A stretch of DNA of 64,000 bases from positions 1,922,001-1,986,000 of the forward strand of contig NZ_JAAGNZ010000001.1 in the NCBI RefSeq assembly GCF_010747415.1, written 5' to 3'. The notes below the pieces were generated by a model. The model ran no database searches. It had not been told where the DNA came from and saw only the letters and a list, made by a program, of their open reading frames with translations. The translations under genes and the position numbers were made by a program. How positions within the stretch are numbered: the stretch's first letter is position 1; the number at the start of each line of letters is the position of its first letter. Positions 7,782 through 16,767 of the stretch are shown in pieces. Source of the DNA: Spirosoma agri. Its GTDB lineage: Bacteria > Bacteroidota > Bacteroidia > Cytophagales > Spirosomataceae.

Positions 7782-8645
7782 ATGAAAAAAACTTTCCTGT
7801 TATCTATGGCTCTGCTCTCCGGGGCCACGCTGATTGCCCTTAAACCCCTCACGAAGCCGAAGCCCGTTAAACTTGTAAAAGTCTGGGAAACCGATACGAC
7901 GCTGCGGACTCCCGAATCTGTTCTTTACGACGGGAACAACACATTGTACGTGGCTAATATTGACGGAAAATCGGACTCACTCGATGGCAGTGGATTTATC
8001 TCTAAAGTGTCGCTCGATGGTAAGGTAGAAAATCTCCACTGGACTGGCGGACTGAACGCGCCCAAAGGTATGGGCTTATTCAAAAAACGGCTTTACGTAA
8101 CGGACATTTACCGGCTGGTGGCGATCAATATCGAGAATGGGCAGGCGGAAAAAACCTGGGATGCCGTTGGCAAGGGTGCTTTTCTGAATGACGTAACGGT
8201 TGACAAGGAGGGCACTGTCTACGTATCCGATAGCCGCGCCGACAAACTGTATCGCCTGAAAGACGACAAGTGGGAAGTGCTGATGGAGGGCGACCAATTG
8301 AACAAGCCCAATGGTGTGCTGGCGGTTGGCAAAGACAAATTAATGCTTGGCAGCACAAAAATGGGTGCGTTGCGAACGCTGGACCTGAACACGAAAACGA
8401 TGACGACCGTTGCCGATGGCATGGCCAATACAGATGGCATTGTACCCGAAGGCAAGGGTAACTATTTCGTGTCGGACTGGAACGGGCAGGTCTTTCACAT
8501 CAGTGCCGATGGGACGAAGCAGCCGCTCCTGGATACCCGCGCCGATAAAATCAATGCCGCAGATATTGAGTATGTAGCAAAAAAGAAGCTACTGATCGTA
8601 CCGACATTTTTCAAAAATAAGCTCGTTGCGTATCACGTCGAATAG
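7782..8645 (+). CDS. Secreted SMP-30/NHL-type beta-propeller protein
   Basis: The 287-residue protein has an N-terminal signal sequence (MKKTFLLSMALLSGATLIA). Repeated propeller blades follow, each with a pattern like PESVLYDGNNTLYVANI, LNDVTVDKEGTVYVSDS, PNGVLAVGKDKLMLGS and TDGIVPEGKGNYFVSDW. This is the layout of SMP-30/gluconolactonase-like six-bladed propellers, which are often metal-dependent lactonases. The Asn and Asp positions expected for metal binding are plausible in these blades, but enzymatic activity is not proven. It is probably periplasmic and is monocistronic with a strong terminator. Confidence 0.8.
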   Translation: MKKTFLLSMALLSGATLIALKPLTKPKPVKLVKVWETDTTLRTPESVLYDGNNTLYVANIDGKSDSLDGSGFISKVSLDGKVENLHWTGGLNAPKGMGLFKKRLYVTDIYRLVAINIENGQAEKTWDAVGKGAFLNDVTVDKEGTVYVSDSRADKLYRLKDDKWEVLMEGDQLNKPNGVLAVGKDKLMLGSTKMGALRTLDLNTKTMTTVADGMANTDGIVPEGKGNYFVSDWNGQVFHISADGTKQPLLDTRADKINAADIEYVAKKKLLIVPTFFKNKLVAYHVE

Positions 8646-8697
8646 GCCCACATCGTGTTGCGTATCGAAGGTACGGAAACTGGGTTGAGCATAATTG

Positions 8698-8746
8698 AAA
8701 AGGATCGGGTTGAGGGCATATTCTGCTTTTAACCCGATCCTTTTTT
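8698..8746. terminator. Bidirectional intrinsic terminator
   Basis: AAAAGGATCGGGTT at 8698-8711 pairs perfectly with AACCCGATCCTTTT at 8731-8744, giving a 14-bp stem. A T tract ends at 8746 on the plus strand, and the A residues at the left base provide one on the minus strand. It closes the beta-propeller gene and the convergent argH. Confidence 0.9.
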
Positions 8747-8765
8747 ATGAGAACGACTCAATAGG

Positions 8766-10100
8766 TTAAGCCAGCAACGCGTCAATAGCGGCCTGTGCCC
8801 GATCGGCACCGAATCCGGCCAGTGCCTTTGCCATGTGATCAACAATGAGATTATTACCCAGATTCCCGATGCTGCCTTCGTGGGTGTGATGCAGCGTACG
8901 GGGCGGATTGTACGTGTGCTCGGCAATTTCCTTCCCAACCGTTTGATACGCTTCGCGGAAAGGTACACCACTCAGAACCAGTTCGTTGACGCGTTCCACA
9001 CTGAATAGCAAATCGTACTTCGGGTCATCGAGCAGATTCGTTTTCACCTGAATGTGTTCCAACATGAAGTCGGCAATGTCGAGGCAGTCCAGCAGTTCAT
9101 CGAAGGCGGGCATCAGAATTTCTTTCAGCAGCTGCATATCGCGGTGATAGCCCGACGGCAGATTGCTCATCACGAGCGTTACTTCCATCGGCAGTGCTTT
9201 CAGTCGGTTCGTTTTAGCCCGCAGTAGCTCCGCAACGTCCGGATTTTTCTTGTGCGGCATAATACTGCTGCCCGTTGTGAGTGCATCCGGAAGCGTCAGA
9301 AACCCAAAGTTCTGGCTGTTGTAGAGGCAAATATCCATCGCCATCCGGGAGATCGTAGCCGCAATGGCCGCCAGAGCAGTGAGTGCCGTCTGTTCTGTTT
9401 TTCCCCGGCTCATCTGGGCGTACACAACGTTGACATGCATTCCCTCAAAACCCAGCAAGTCAGTCGTGAGCGTTCGGTCGAGCGGAAAGGACGACCCGTA
9501 ACCGGCCCCTGATCCGAGTGGGTTACGATTGGCGAGCCGGTAGGCTGTCTGTAAGGTTAGCATATCGTCGGACAGGGCTTCGGCGTAGGCACCAAACCAC
9601 AGTCCGAACGACGAGGGCATGGCGATCTGTAAGTGCGTGTAACCCGGCACTAAATCGTTCTTGTGCTGTTCCGATCGATCGATGAGCCGGTTAAAAACGC
9701 GTTGCGTAGCCTGAGCAACCTGCCAGAGTCGGTCGCGCGTGAATAATTTGAGATCGACTAATACTTGGTCGTTGCGTGATCGACCCGAGTGAATCTTCTT
9801 GCCGACATTACCCAACGTTCGGGTGAGTAACAGCTCGACCTGGGAATGCACATCTTCAACGCCTTCTTCAATGACGAAATCACCGGCTTCGATGTCTTTG
9901 TAGATCGCTTTCAGTTCGTCCGTTAACAGGTTCAATTCCTGCTCAGTAAGCAGGCCAATGGTCTCAAGCATCTGAGCGTGAGCGAGGTTACCCAGCACGT
10001 CGAACGGGGCAAGGTATATATCCATTTCTCGGTCGCGCCCGACCGTGAAGCGTTCAATCTGTTCGGCGGTTGTGACGCCTTCTTTTTGCCAGAGTTTCAA
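8766..10100 (-). CDS. argH: Argininosuccinate lyase
   Basis: This enzyme of the fumarase/aspartase superfamily splits argininosuccinate into arginine and fumarate, the last step of arginine synthesis. The superfamily signature GSSIMPHKKNPD is intact, as are the early TVGRDREMDIYLAPFDVLGNLAH and VHSQVELLLTRTLG, which carries the first catalytic region. Homologues begin with KLWQKEG. Here that position is preceded by an in-frame TTG at 10098-10100, chosen as the start. An ATG at 10190 would add 30 residues (MPLFNGRTG...) that look unlike the family. No other arg gene is in the window. Confidence 0.88.
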   Translation of the reverse strand: MKLWQKEGVTTAEQIERFTVGRDREMDIYLAPFDVLGNLAHAQMLETIGLLTEQELNLLTDELKAIYKDIEAGDFVIEEGVEDVHSQVELLLTRTLGNVGKKIHSGRSRNDQVLVDLKLFTRDRLWQVAQATQRVFNRLIDRSEQHKNDLVPGYTHLQIAMPSSFGLWFGAYAEALSDDMLTLQTAYRLANRNPLGSGAGYGSSFPLDRTLTTDLLGFEGMHVNVVYAQMSRGKTEQTALTALAAIAATISRMAMDICLYNSQNFGFLTLPDALTTGSSIMPHKKNPDVAELLRAKTNRLKALPMEVTLVMSNLPSGYHRDMQLLKEILMPAFDELLDCLDIADFMLEHIQVKTNLLDDPKYDLLFSVERVNELVLSGVPFREAYQTVGKEIAEHTYNPPRTLHHTHEGSIGNLGNNLIVDHMAKALAGFGADRAQAAIDALLA

Positions 10101-10291
10101 ATTCTTAACGAGCGAAAGAGTGAATGAGCGATTGGAAAACAGCCTAATGGTACTGGCTGAGTTGCCCGTTCGCCCATTGAATAGGGGCAAAGTTCGTAAA
10201 GAAAATTGGTTGACGCATCGGTACGCCCGTAGGCTACTCTTGATTTATCGAAAAAGGGTTGCTCTACAGACGCAAAGGCCAGCCGAATAAA

Positions 10292-10846
10292 CTAGTGATG
10301 TAGACCGATGCTGGTTGGCAGGCCGTCCAGACTGGTCAGGTTATTGTCCTGAACATACTCCCGAAGCCCATCGGCTCCTTTCTTCTCCGCCCACTCGAAA
10401 TGAATGTCGCGTTCGCCCGCATACTCGTACAGGGGAACGCCAAAGCCACAGGAGGTTTGTACCAGGTCGATGTTCGCGACGATGAGCTGCCGGGTACTCG
10501 GAACAATCGTAAAATGGGGGGCGTACTGCTCCCATTCAGCCGTATCGGGCAAAACCGTAAACCCTTTTCCGTATAGTCTCAGAATGGTTGGCGCGCCTTC
10601 GAATGAGCAGAACATGATCGTTATCCGTCCATTTTCGAGCGTGTGGGCCGATGTTTCGTTGCCGCTGCTGATCACGTCCATGTAGGCCACCTGGCTATCG
10701 GACAGGACCCGAAAGGAGTCAAGCCCTTTGGGCGACAGATTGATCCGACCGTCGGCGCTCAATGGGGCCGAGCTAACAAAGTAGATATGCTGTTTTTCGA
10801 TAAACTCCCGGTGTGCGGGCTTGATCGATTCGTGAAATTTACCCAT
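10292..10846 (-). CDS. Pyridoxamine 5'-phosphate oxidase-like flavin-binding protein
   Basis: The 184-residue product has the split-barrel fold of the PNPOx-like group. The N-terminal half reads FIEKQHIYFVSSAPLSADGRINLSPKG, then VAYMDVISSGNETSAHTLENGRITIMFCSF, where FMN contacts are expected. The C-terminal DLVQTSCGFGVPLYEY motif is typical of this uncharacterised subgroup, as opposed to PdxH proper, which is larger in its C-terminal part. The substrate is unknown. It lies between argH and the GH97 gene on the same strand, but 56-190 bp gaps make a shared operon uncertain. Confidence 0.82.
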   Translation of the reverse strand: MGKFHESIKPAHREFIEKQHIYFVSSAPLSADGRINLSPKGLDSFRVLSDSQVAYMDVISSGNETSAHTLENGRITIMFCSFEGAPTILRLYGKGFTVLPDTAEWEQYAPHFTIVPSTRQLIVANIDLVQTSCGFGVPLYEYAGERDIHFEWAEKKGADGLREYVQDNNLTSLDGLPTSIGLHH

Positions 10847-10902
10847 GTTATGTATGGTGATTAATGCGCTTGAAGTCGCTATAGTTTATCGGATGAACCG
10901 CC

Positions 10903-12978
10903 TTATTTCTTCGTGAACTGGATCGCGCAGCCACCGCCTTTGGCTAGATGAATGCTGAGGTTCGTCTTGGCAGTAACGGTTTTCTTTTCAATTACGTACG
11001 CTTCCGGATTAGTTTGCCAGTCCGCGTTGGCCGCGTCGCGGTAGATCGTTGCTTCATACGATTTGTTCGGCTCTAAAAAGTTGAGCGGTAGCGGTAAGTC
11101 GCGGCTGTTTTCGTCGGTAATCGCCCCAAAAAACCAGCTATCCTTCCCCTTTGCCTTGCGGGCAATCAGCACGTAATCGCCCGGTTCGGCAGCCACTACT
11201 TTTGTATCGTCCCAATCCACCGGCACATCCCGGATAAACTGAAACGCATCCAGGTATTTCTCGTAATTCTCCGGCAGGTCAGCCACCATCTGCAACGGGC
11301 TATATAGCGTGACATACAACGCCAACTGTTTCGCCAGCGTCGTGCGAACCCGTTGCGTTCGGGTGCTGTCAAACTGATTCAGCCGGAACCGGAACAGGCC
11401 GGGCGTGAAATCCATAGGTCCGCCCAGCAATCGGGTGAAGGGTAGAATTGTCGTGTGTTCGGGCGTGATTCCCAAGGTAGGTGCGTTGTTGAATTCGCTA
11501 CCCCGAGCCGCTTCGCTGGCCATCCAGTTGGGGTACGTTCGGTGAAGACCCGTTGGGTGCGCCGACTCGTGCGAGTCCAGCATGATTTTATACTGGGCTG
11601 TTTTCTCCGCGACCCGCTGGTAGTGATTGATCATCCATTGCCCGTCGTGATGTTCACCCCGTGGAATGATCCGGCCCACGTAGCCCGTTTTGACGGTATT
11701 GATGTCGTGATCGACCATGAACTGGTACGCGGCATCCATCCGGCGTTCGTAATTGGTAACGGAGCCCGATGTTTCGTGGTGCATGATGATGCGCACGCCT
11801 TTCTGACGGGCATACCTCGTCAGCGAGTCCAGATTATAATCGGGGTAGGGGGTTACAAAATCGAAGACATCTTCTTTCCAGTTGCCGAACCAGTCTTCCC
11901 AGCCAACGTTCCAGCCTTCGACCAGAACCCCATCGAAGCCGTATTTAGCCGCAAAGTCGATGTATTTCATCACATTTTTGGTGTTGGCTCCGTGCTTGCC
12001 CCCGGCTTTTTCCCAGGTTGCTTTGCCGATGTGCATTTCCCACCACATGCCCACAAATTTCTGCGGCTTTATCCACGACGAATCACCGATTTTTGACGGC
12101 TCGTTCAGGTTCAGAATCAATTTTGAGGCCAGCAGATCCGTCGCTTTGTCGCTGACGATGAGGGTCCGCCACGGTGTTTGGGCCGGTGTTTGCAGATAAG
12201 CTTTATTTCCCACCGCATCGGGCACGAGTTGAGCGGTAAGCGTTCGGGTCTGTTTGTTCACGCGCAGGTGCAGAACCGGGTAGTTGATCAACGCGGCTTC
12301 GTAAATACTGATGTACAGGCCATTATCGGTTTTGAACAGCAACGGGGTTTGAACCGCGTCCGGTCCGATGACCGATTTCAGGGCGGTATCCTTCTCCCGA
12401 TCAGATGCCGCGACCGCATCGATCTCGCTTAGTTTAGTCGTATTGTATAGATATTCATTTGAGTCATAATCGCCTGGTTGCCAGAACGTTTTATGATCGG
12501 ATGGCAGCACAAACTGCGTCAGTTCGTCGGCTACCACAAAGTGCGTGAGGGCAGCCTGTTGCGGAAACTCGTACCGGAAACCCAGTCCATCGTCAAATAC
12601 CCGGAATCGAACGCGTATCTGAATACCCGCGTCGGATTTGCTCGTTAGCGTAAGGGCTAGCTCTTTGTAGTTGTTGCGAATACGGTTAGTTTCTCCCCAC
12701 ACCGGTTGCCAGCTCTCGTCGGTCTTGGACGAATCGATACCTGTAATCGCGAATTGAGTGAGTGATACGTCTGGTTTGCTGAGCCGGAAGCCAAGTCCCG
12801 ACGGGTCCAGAACTGATTTGCTCTTGTAGGAAAGCTGGTAGGTGATCGTACCCGTTGGTGTGCTGCTAACCGTGAGGACAATGGATCGGCTGGGAGCGGT
12901 AATCGAGATCGCCTGTTGCGCGTAAAGCCTTACCAGTGAGGTAATCAGCAACAGTACTGTTAATAAATAATTCGCCAT
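10903..12978 (-). CDS. Glycoside hydrolase family 97 alpha-glucosidase (SusB type)
   Basis: The 691-residue secreted enzyme has a signal peptide (residues 1-20, ending RLYAQ), the N-terminal GH97 beta-sandwich, the (beta/alpha)8 catalytic domain and a C-terminal beta domain. Inverting SusB-like residues are visible: HHETSGS, IIPRGEHHDGQW and MLDSHESAHPTG supply Glu residues for Ca2+ binding and catalysis. This argues for the inverting alpha-glucosidase branch and not the retaining alpha-galactosidase branch. Usual GH97 loci include SusC/SusD; none is adjacent here. It probably acts in the periplasm on alpha-glucan oligosaccharides. Confidence 0.93.
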   Translation of the reverse strand: MANYLLTVLLLITSLVRLYAQQAISITAPSRSIVLTVSSTPTGTITYQLSYKSKSVLDPSGLGFRLSKPDVSLTQFAITGIDSSKTDESWQPVWGETNRIRNNYKELALTLTSKSDAGIQIRVRFRVFDDGLGFRYEFPQQAALTHFVVADELTQFVLPSDHKTFWQPGDYDSNEYLYNTTKLSEIDAVAASDREKDTALKSVIGPDAVQTPLLFKTDNGLYISIYEAALINYPVLHLRVNKQTRTLTAQLVPDAVGNKAYLQTPAQTPWRTLIVSDKATDLLASKLILNLNEPSKIGDSSWIKPQKFVGMWWEMHIGKATWEKAGGKHGANTKNVMKYIDFAAKYGFDGVLVEGWNVGWEDWFGNWKEDVFDFVTPYPDYNLDSLTRYARQKGVRIIMHHETSGSVTNYERRMDAAYQFMVDHDINTVKTGYVGRIIPRGEHHDGQWMINHYQRVAEKTAQYKIMLDSHESAHPTGLHRTYPNWMASEAARGSEFNNAPTLGITPEHTTILPFTRLLGGPMDFTPGLFRFRLNQFDSTRTQRVRTTLAKQLALYVTLYSPLQMVADLPENYEKYLDAFQFIRDVPVDWDDTKVVAAEPGDYVLIARKAKGKDSWFFGAITDENSRDLPLPLNFLEPNKSYEATIYRDAANADWQTNPEAYVIEKKTVTAKTNLSIHLAKGGGCAIQFTKK

Positions 12979-13122
12979 ATAAATAGCTTATGGGGTAAGG
13001 TATAGAACTAACGAATACAGACAAGAGCAAGCCCACGCATGGGCCGCCTACCGAACGTACGTAATCCGCTCGAAAAATAGGAAATTAAGGAGATAAACTG
13101 AGTAAAATTACGGACTAAACAC

Positions 13123-14394
13123 TCATTTTTCGATGGACAACGTCTCCGTCTCGGGCGCGTCCAACCGTCGTTTCAACAACCAGAACCCGCCAGCTGATAG
13201 TACGCTAATAGCGGCCACGAACAACCAATGCACGGAGAACCCGAAATGAGCCACCACCTGTGAGCCAAAGGCCGGGGCTGTTGTTTGGGCCAACGCGCCA
13301 CCCATCGACGACAGAGCCAGGTATTGACCGCGGGTGGCTGGACTAGCGCGCTGGACGGTGAAGGATTGAATGAACGGAATGGTCAGCATTTCGCTGAGGG
13401 TCACGAAGACGATGAACAGCAGCGCAATCGTCATGCCGGAAATGCCCGCCCAACCGGTTACTGCCAGCAGCAGATAGGCAATCGTTGTGAGGGAGACGCC
13501 AATCAGGATCAGGCCGGTTTTTGAGCGATGTCGCTTCTCCAGCTCATAGATCAAGACCATTTCGATACCTACGATCAACAGGCCGTTCAGCGCCATCAAG
13601 CCACCAATGGTGCCTTCTGTCATGTGCAGGATCTCCTTGAAAAATAGGGGGACTATGGAGAATAGCTGCATGAACACGATCAGATACAGGGCTGAGCAAC
13701 TGACGAAGGCAATGAATAAGGTGTCCCGGTAAGGCGACGCGCCCAGCCCGGCATTCGATACGGTAGGCTTATGATTCGGTTCTGCGGATGTGACTGCCGG
13801 ACTCGCTTTCGGAACGGGTAGGGTAGTCCAAAGGACAAGTCCGGCCACCAGACAGGTTATGCCGTCGGCCCAGAACAGCAGGCTATAATTAATTCCGGCC
13901 AGCCAGCCGCCTAGTCCGCCCCCAACGGACCAGCCAAGATTGATCGCTAACCGGTTAAGTGAGAAAGCCCGGGTGCGCGTGTCGGGTTCGGCGTAGTGCG
14001 CAATGGCAGCCTGGTTGGCGGGCCGGAATGAATCGCCGAGCAGCGTGAACAGAAAAACACTACTACAAAGGGCGTAAAAGCCGGTGACGAACTGAAGGAC
14101 TACCAGAAACGCGCCACCAAAAAGCAGACTGAACAGCTGAATATAATAAAAGCCAAACCGGTCGGTGAGCCGCCCGCCAAGAAACGTACCGATAAAAGCA
14201 CCTATACCATAAACGGCCATGATGATACCCGCATCGGAAACGGAGTAGTGTAGTTTCTGCGTGAGATATAATGTCAGAAAAGGCAGCACCATCGTACCAC
14301 AGCGGTTGATAAGCATAACGCCTGCCAACAGCCACACGGATGGAGCCAGTCCCTGATAAGCGTTTCTGTAGAGCCGGATTGTATGCTGAATCAT
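13123..14394 (-). CDS. MFS transporter
   Basis: An inner-membrane protein of 423 residues with 12 predicted helices. The loop 2-3 signature is GGRLTDRFGFYYIQ near residues 73-86, and a long polar loop (VPKASPAVTSAEPNHKPTVSNAG) separates the two six-helix halves. The start MIQHTIRLYRNAYQGL at 14394 is preferred over the ATG six codons upstream because homologous MFS proteins begin at about this point. The substrate is unknown. The 133 bp to the divergent DUF1345 gene hold both promoters. Confidence 0.83.
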   Translation of the reverse strand: MIQHTIRLYRNAYQGLAPSVWLLAGVMLINRCGTMVLPFLTLYLTQKLHYSVSDAGIIMAVYGIGAFIGTFLGGRLTDRFGFYYIQLFSLLFGGAFLVVLQFVTGFYALCSSVFLFTLLGDSFRPANQAAIAHYAEPDTRTRAFSLNRLAINLGWSVGGGLGGWLAGINYSLLFWADGITCLVAGLVLWTTLPVPKASPAVTSAEPNHKPTVSNAGLGASPYRDTLFIAFVSCSALYLIVFMQLFSIVPLFFKEILHMTEGTIGGLMALNGLLIVGIEMVLIYELEKRHRSKTGLILIGVSLTTIAYLLLAVTGWAGISGMTIALLFIVFVTLSEMLTIPFIQSFTVQRASPATRGQYLALSSMGGALAQTTAPAFGSQVVAHFGFSVHWLFVAAISVLSAGGFWLLKRRLDAPETETLSIEK

Positions 14395-14527
14395 GGCGTG
14401 AAAGTACGGCAAATAGCCTACAGCCGCGATTTCTTCGTAAAGTTGATGCCAGAAATCTGGTGCCGTTTTCGATTCTCATGCGTTATAGCACGTGGAGAAT
14501 CTGTCATGCTCCGCCTTTATTCAGACT

Positions 14528-15190
14528 ATGCTAGCCAATCTGTTTCGTACGATTACGCGTTTCGACCTCGCTCACCGACTGATTATTGCTACGATCGTAG
14601 CCCTGATTGCTTACGTTACGGTGTCGGGTGAAGTCAGTGTGGCGGCCTGCGCAACCACTATCTGGATCGCCTTTGCCCTGACGATGTTAATCCTGATGTG
14701 GCTGACTATCTTTTATGCGCATCCCCGCGATCTGCCCCAGCTTTCCCGACTGGAAGATTCCAGTCGGGTGATGATCCTGATTTTTGTGCTTGCGGCTGCA
14801 ATGGCCAGTTTATTCGCCGTTATTGTGTTGCTGAATTCCATGAACGATACCAATCGAAGCCAGACTATTACGCTGGCTATTCTGGCCGTGGCCTGTTCCT
14901 GGTCGTTAGTGCATACCGTGTTCACGATCCGGTATGCGCACCTGTTCTATGGCAACGATCCTACTCAAAAACGACGACCCGGCGGACTCGATTTTCCGAA
15001 TGACCCGGAACCGGACTACCTCGATTTCGCTTATTTCTCGTTCATTATCGGGATGACCAGCCAGGTGTCTGACGTCTCGATCAGTTCGAAACGCATCCGA
15101 CGGGCGGCTTTAGGACATGGCATCCTGTCGTTCCTGTTCAATACGATCATCATTGCGCTGACAGTCGGTGGCCTCTCCGGAAAGCTTTAA
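14528..15190 (+). CDS. DUF1345 family membrane protein
   Basis: The 220-residue product has several hydrophobic helices (near residues 15-35, 40-60, 85-105, 115-135 and 195-215). It also carries the family-typical YLDFAYFSFIIGMTSQVSDVSISSKRIRRAALGHGILSFLFNT near the C terminus. DUF1345 proteins are uncharacterised inner-membrane proteins. The ATG at 14528 is preferred to the GTG at 14492. The stop codon overlaps by four bases the stop of the convergent small gene at 15187. Confidence 0.83.
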   Translation: MLANLFRTITRFDLAHRLIIATIVALIAYVTVSGEVSVAACATTIWIAFALTMLILMWLTIFYAHPRDLPQLSRLEDSSRVMILIFVLAAAMASLFAVIVLLNSMNDTNRSQTITLAILAVACSWSLVHTVFTIRYAHLFYGNDPTQKRRPGGLDFPNDPEPDYLDFAYFSFIIGMTSQVSDVSISSKRIRRAALGHGILSFLFNTIIIALTVGGLSGKL

Positions 15191-15369
15191 TTGGATTTGC
15201 TGCCGGAACGGGCCTGATTTTTTGTCTTTTCCTGCGCCTGTTCCCGTTCGTATTCGTCACGTTGCCGTTTGTCGGAGACGAGTGTGCGGTACAAACCATT
15301 CAGGACATAGATGTCGTCAACCTCATCGATCAGTCGATGAAGGTGTTCGCGGACTTGCGTAATATTCAT
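15187..15369 (-). CDS. Small hypothetical cytoplasmic protein
   Basis: A 60-residue protein beginning MNITQVREHLHRLIDEVDDIYVLNGLYRTL and ending in a charged tail (QAQEKTKNQARSGSKSN). The opening helical pattern (T-Q-V-R-x-x-L-H-x-x-I-D) recalls small addiction-module-component-like proteins of Bacteroidota, but no toxin gene is beside it. The ATG at 15369 is taken in preference to one at 15420, whose extra residues look non-coding. It lies downstream of no close gene on its strand. The function is unknown. Confidence 0.55.
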   Translation of the reverse strand: MNITQVREHLHRLIDEVDDIYVLNGLYRTLVSDKRQRDEYEREQAQEKTKNQARSGSKSN

Positions 15370-15435
15370 GGGTAGTTTACTTGTTGAGTCGGTGTTATCC
15401 GGTTGACTTGATAACACCATTGTAGTCCGTTTTGC

Positions 15436-16671
15436 TCAATGGAAGAAAAAATAGCCCAAAGCAATACCGGCAATAACGCCCACCAGATCGGCAAATAAAC
15501 CGTAGGGTATCGCATGGCGTGAATTTTTGATGCCGACCGATCCAAAATACAGGGCTACGATGTAAAAGGTGGTATCCGCCGATCCCTGAAAAATGCAGAC
15601 GAGCCGCCCCACAAACGAATCGGGGCCGAATTGCTTCATCGCGTCAATCATGAGCGCCCGCGCGCCGGAAGCACTTAGCGGTTTCATGAGTGCCACGGGC
15701 AGCGCATCCGTGAAGTCCGTATTCATGCCCGTCAGGGAAAATACATACCTGAACCCACCGACCAGGTAGTCCAGCGCACCGGCATTCCGGAAGGCCCCAA
15801 TGGCAACCAGCATCCCGACCAGGTAGGGAATGATTTTGACCGATGTTTCGAACCCGCCTTTCGCGCCTTCGATGAATGTCTCGAAGATTGGGACTTTTTT
15901 TCGGATGGCCCCCAGCAGGAACGCGACCACGATGGTCATGAGAATGACGTTGCCGAACACTTTTGAAAACGTTTCGACCTCTTCTTTGGGACGACCTGCC
16001 AGCAGCCACAGCGCCAGGCCGATCAGGGCCGTAATGCCGCCTAGCCAGCCGAGTACGGTGGTATTCAGCAAATTAATGCGTTGTTTGATCGACACAGCTA
16101 CAAGTGCCACAACCGTAGTTACGTAGGTGCCAATGACGCAGGGAATAAACACATCCGACGGATTGGCCGCGCCCAGAATGGACCGTTGCGCCATGATGCT
16201 CAGCGGAATGATTTGTAAGCCTGACGTGTGCAAGACCAGAAACATGATCTGCGCATTGGATGCCGATTCTTTGTTCGGGTTCAGCTCCTGCAAACTCGCC
16301 ATGGCCCGTAGTCCGAACGGGGTAGCGGCATTGTCCAGGCCAATCAGGTTGGCCGAGAAGTTCATAATCATCTGACCATTGGCGGGGTGGTCTTTAGGAA
16401 CTTCGGGGAAGAGTTTATGGAAAAACGGACCAATGATACGGGCCAGGAAATTGATCGCTCCGGCTTTTTCACCCACATTCAACAACCCCAGAAAGAACGT
16501 CATCACACCCGCCAGCGGCAGGGCGATGTCCATAACCGCGACCTTGGATGAATCGAAAAGTCCCTCGACAATAAGTTTAAAAATTTCGGTATCGCCCAGG
16601 AAAATCAGTTTGGCGAGCGCTACCAGAAAGGCAATGACAAAAAAAGCAACCCAGATGTAATTAAGAGCCAT
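15436..16671 (-). CDS. SpmA-SpmB fusion, nucleoside-recognition (Gate) domain membrane protein
   Basis: The 411-residue membrane protein fuses the two spore-maturation-like halves that are separate in Bacillus. The SpmA half carries MNFSANLIGLDNAATPFG. The SpmB half ends with GSADTTFYIVALYFGSVGIKNSRHAIPYG. Each half contains a Gate (nucleoside recognition) domain with multiple helices. Non-sporulating Bacteroidota carry this fusion widely, so it has no link to sporulation here; transport of a small solute is a guess. It is monocistronic and divergent from the VanX-type gene. Confidence 0.88.
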   Translation of the reverse strand: MALNYIWVAFFVIAFLVALAKLIFLGDTEIFKLIVEGLFDSSKVAVMDIALPLAGVMTFFLGLLNVGEKAGAINFLARIIGPFFHKLFPEVPKDHPANGQMIMNFSANLIGLDNAATPFGLRAMASLQELNPNKESASNAQIMFLVLHTSGLQIIPLSIMAQRSILGAANPSDVFIPCVIGTYVTTVVALVAVSIKQRINLLNTTVLGWLGGITALIGLALWLLAGRPKEEVETFSKVFGNVILMTIVVAFLLGAIRKKVPIFETFIEGAKGGFETSVKIIPYLVGMLVAIGAFRNAGALDYLVGGFRYVFSLTGMNTDFTDALPVALMKPLSASGARALMIDAMKQFGPDSFVGRLVCIFQGSADTTFYIVALYFGSVGIKNSRHAIPYGLFADLVGVIAGIALGYFFFH

Positions 16672-16767
16672 GCGGTAGAAGAGAGGGCAACGTGTAGTTT
16701 GTCGTTGGGAGTTTGTTTTTATTTACGTCCTCAATATTCATCATTTGACCTCAATAAGCAAACTATC

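Noticed and set aside
11455-12096. 213-codon open frame on the plus strand
   Set aside because: It is wholly antisense to the well-supported GH97 gene and its translation resembles no protein; long antisense frames are expected in this base composition.
10903-12978. Polysaccharide utilisation locus
   Set aside because: The GH97 gene has no SusC/SusD pair or other glycoside hydrolases beside it.
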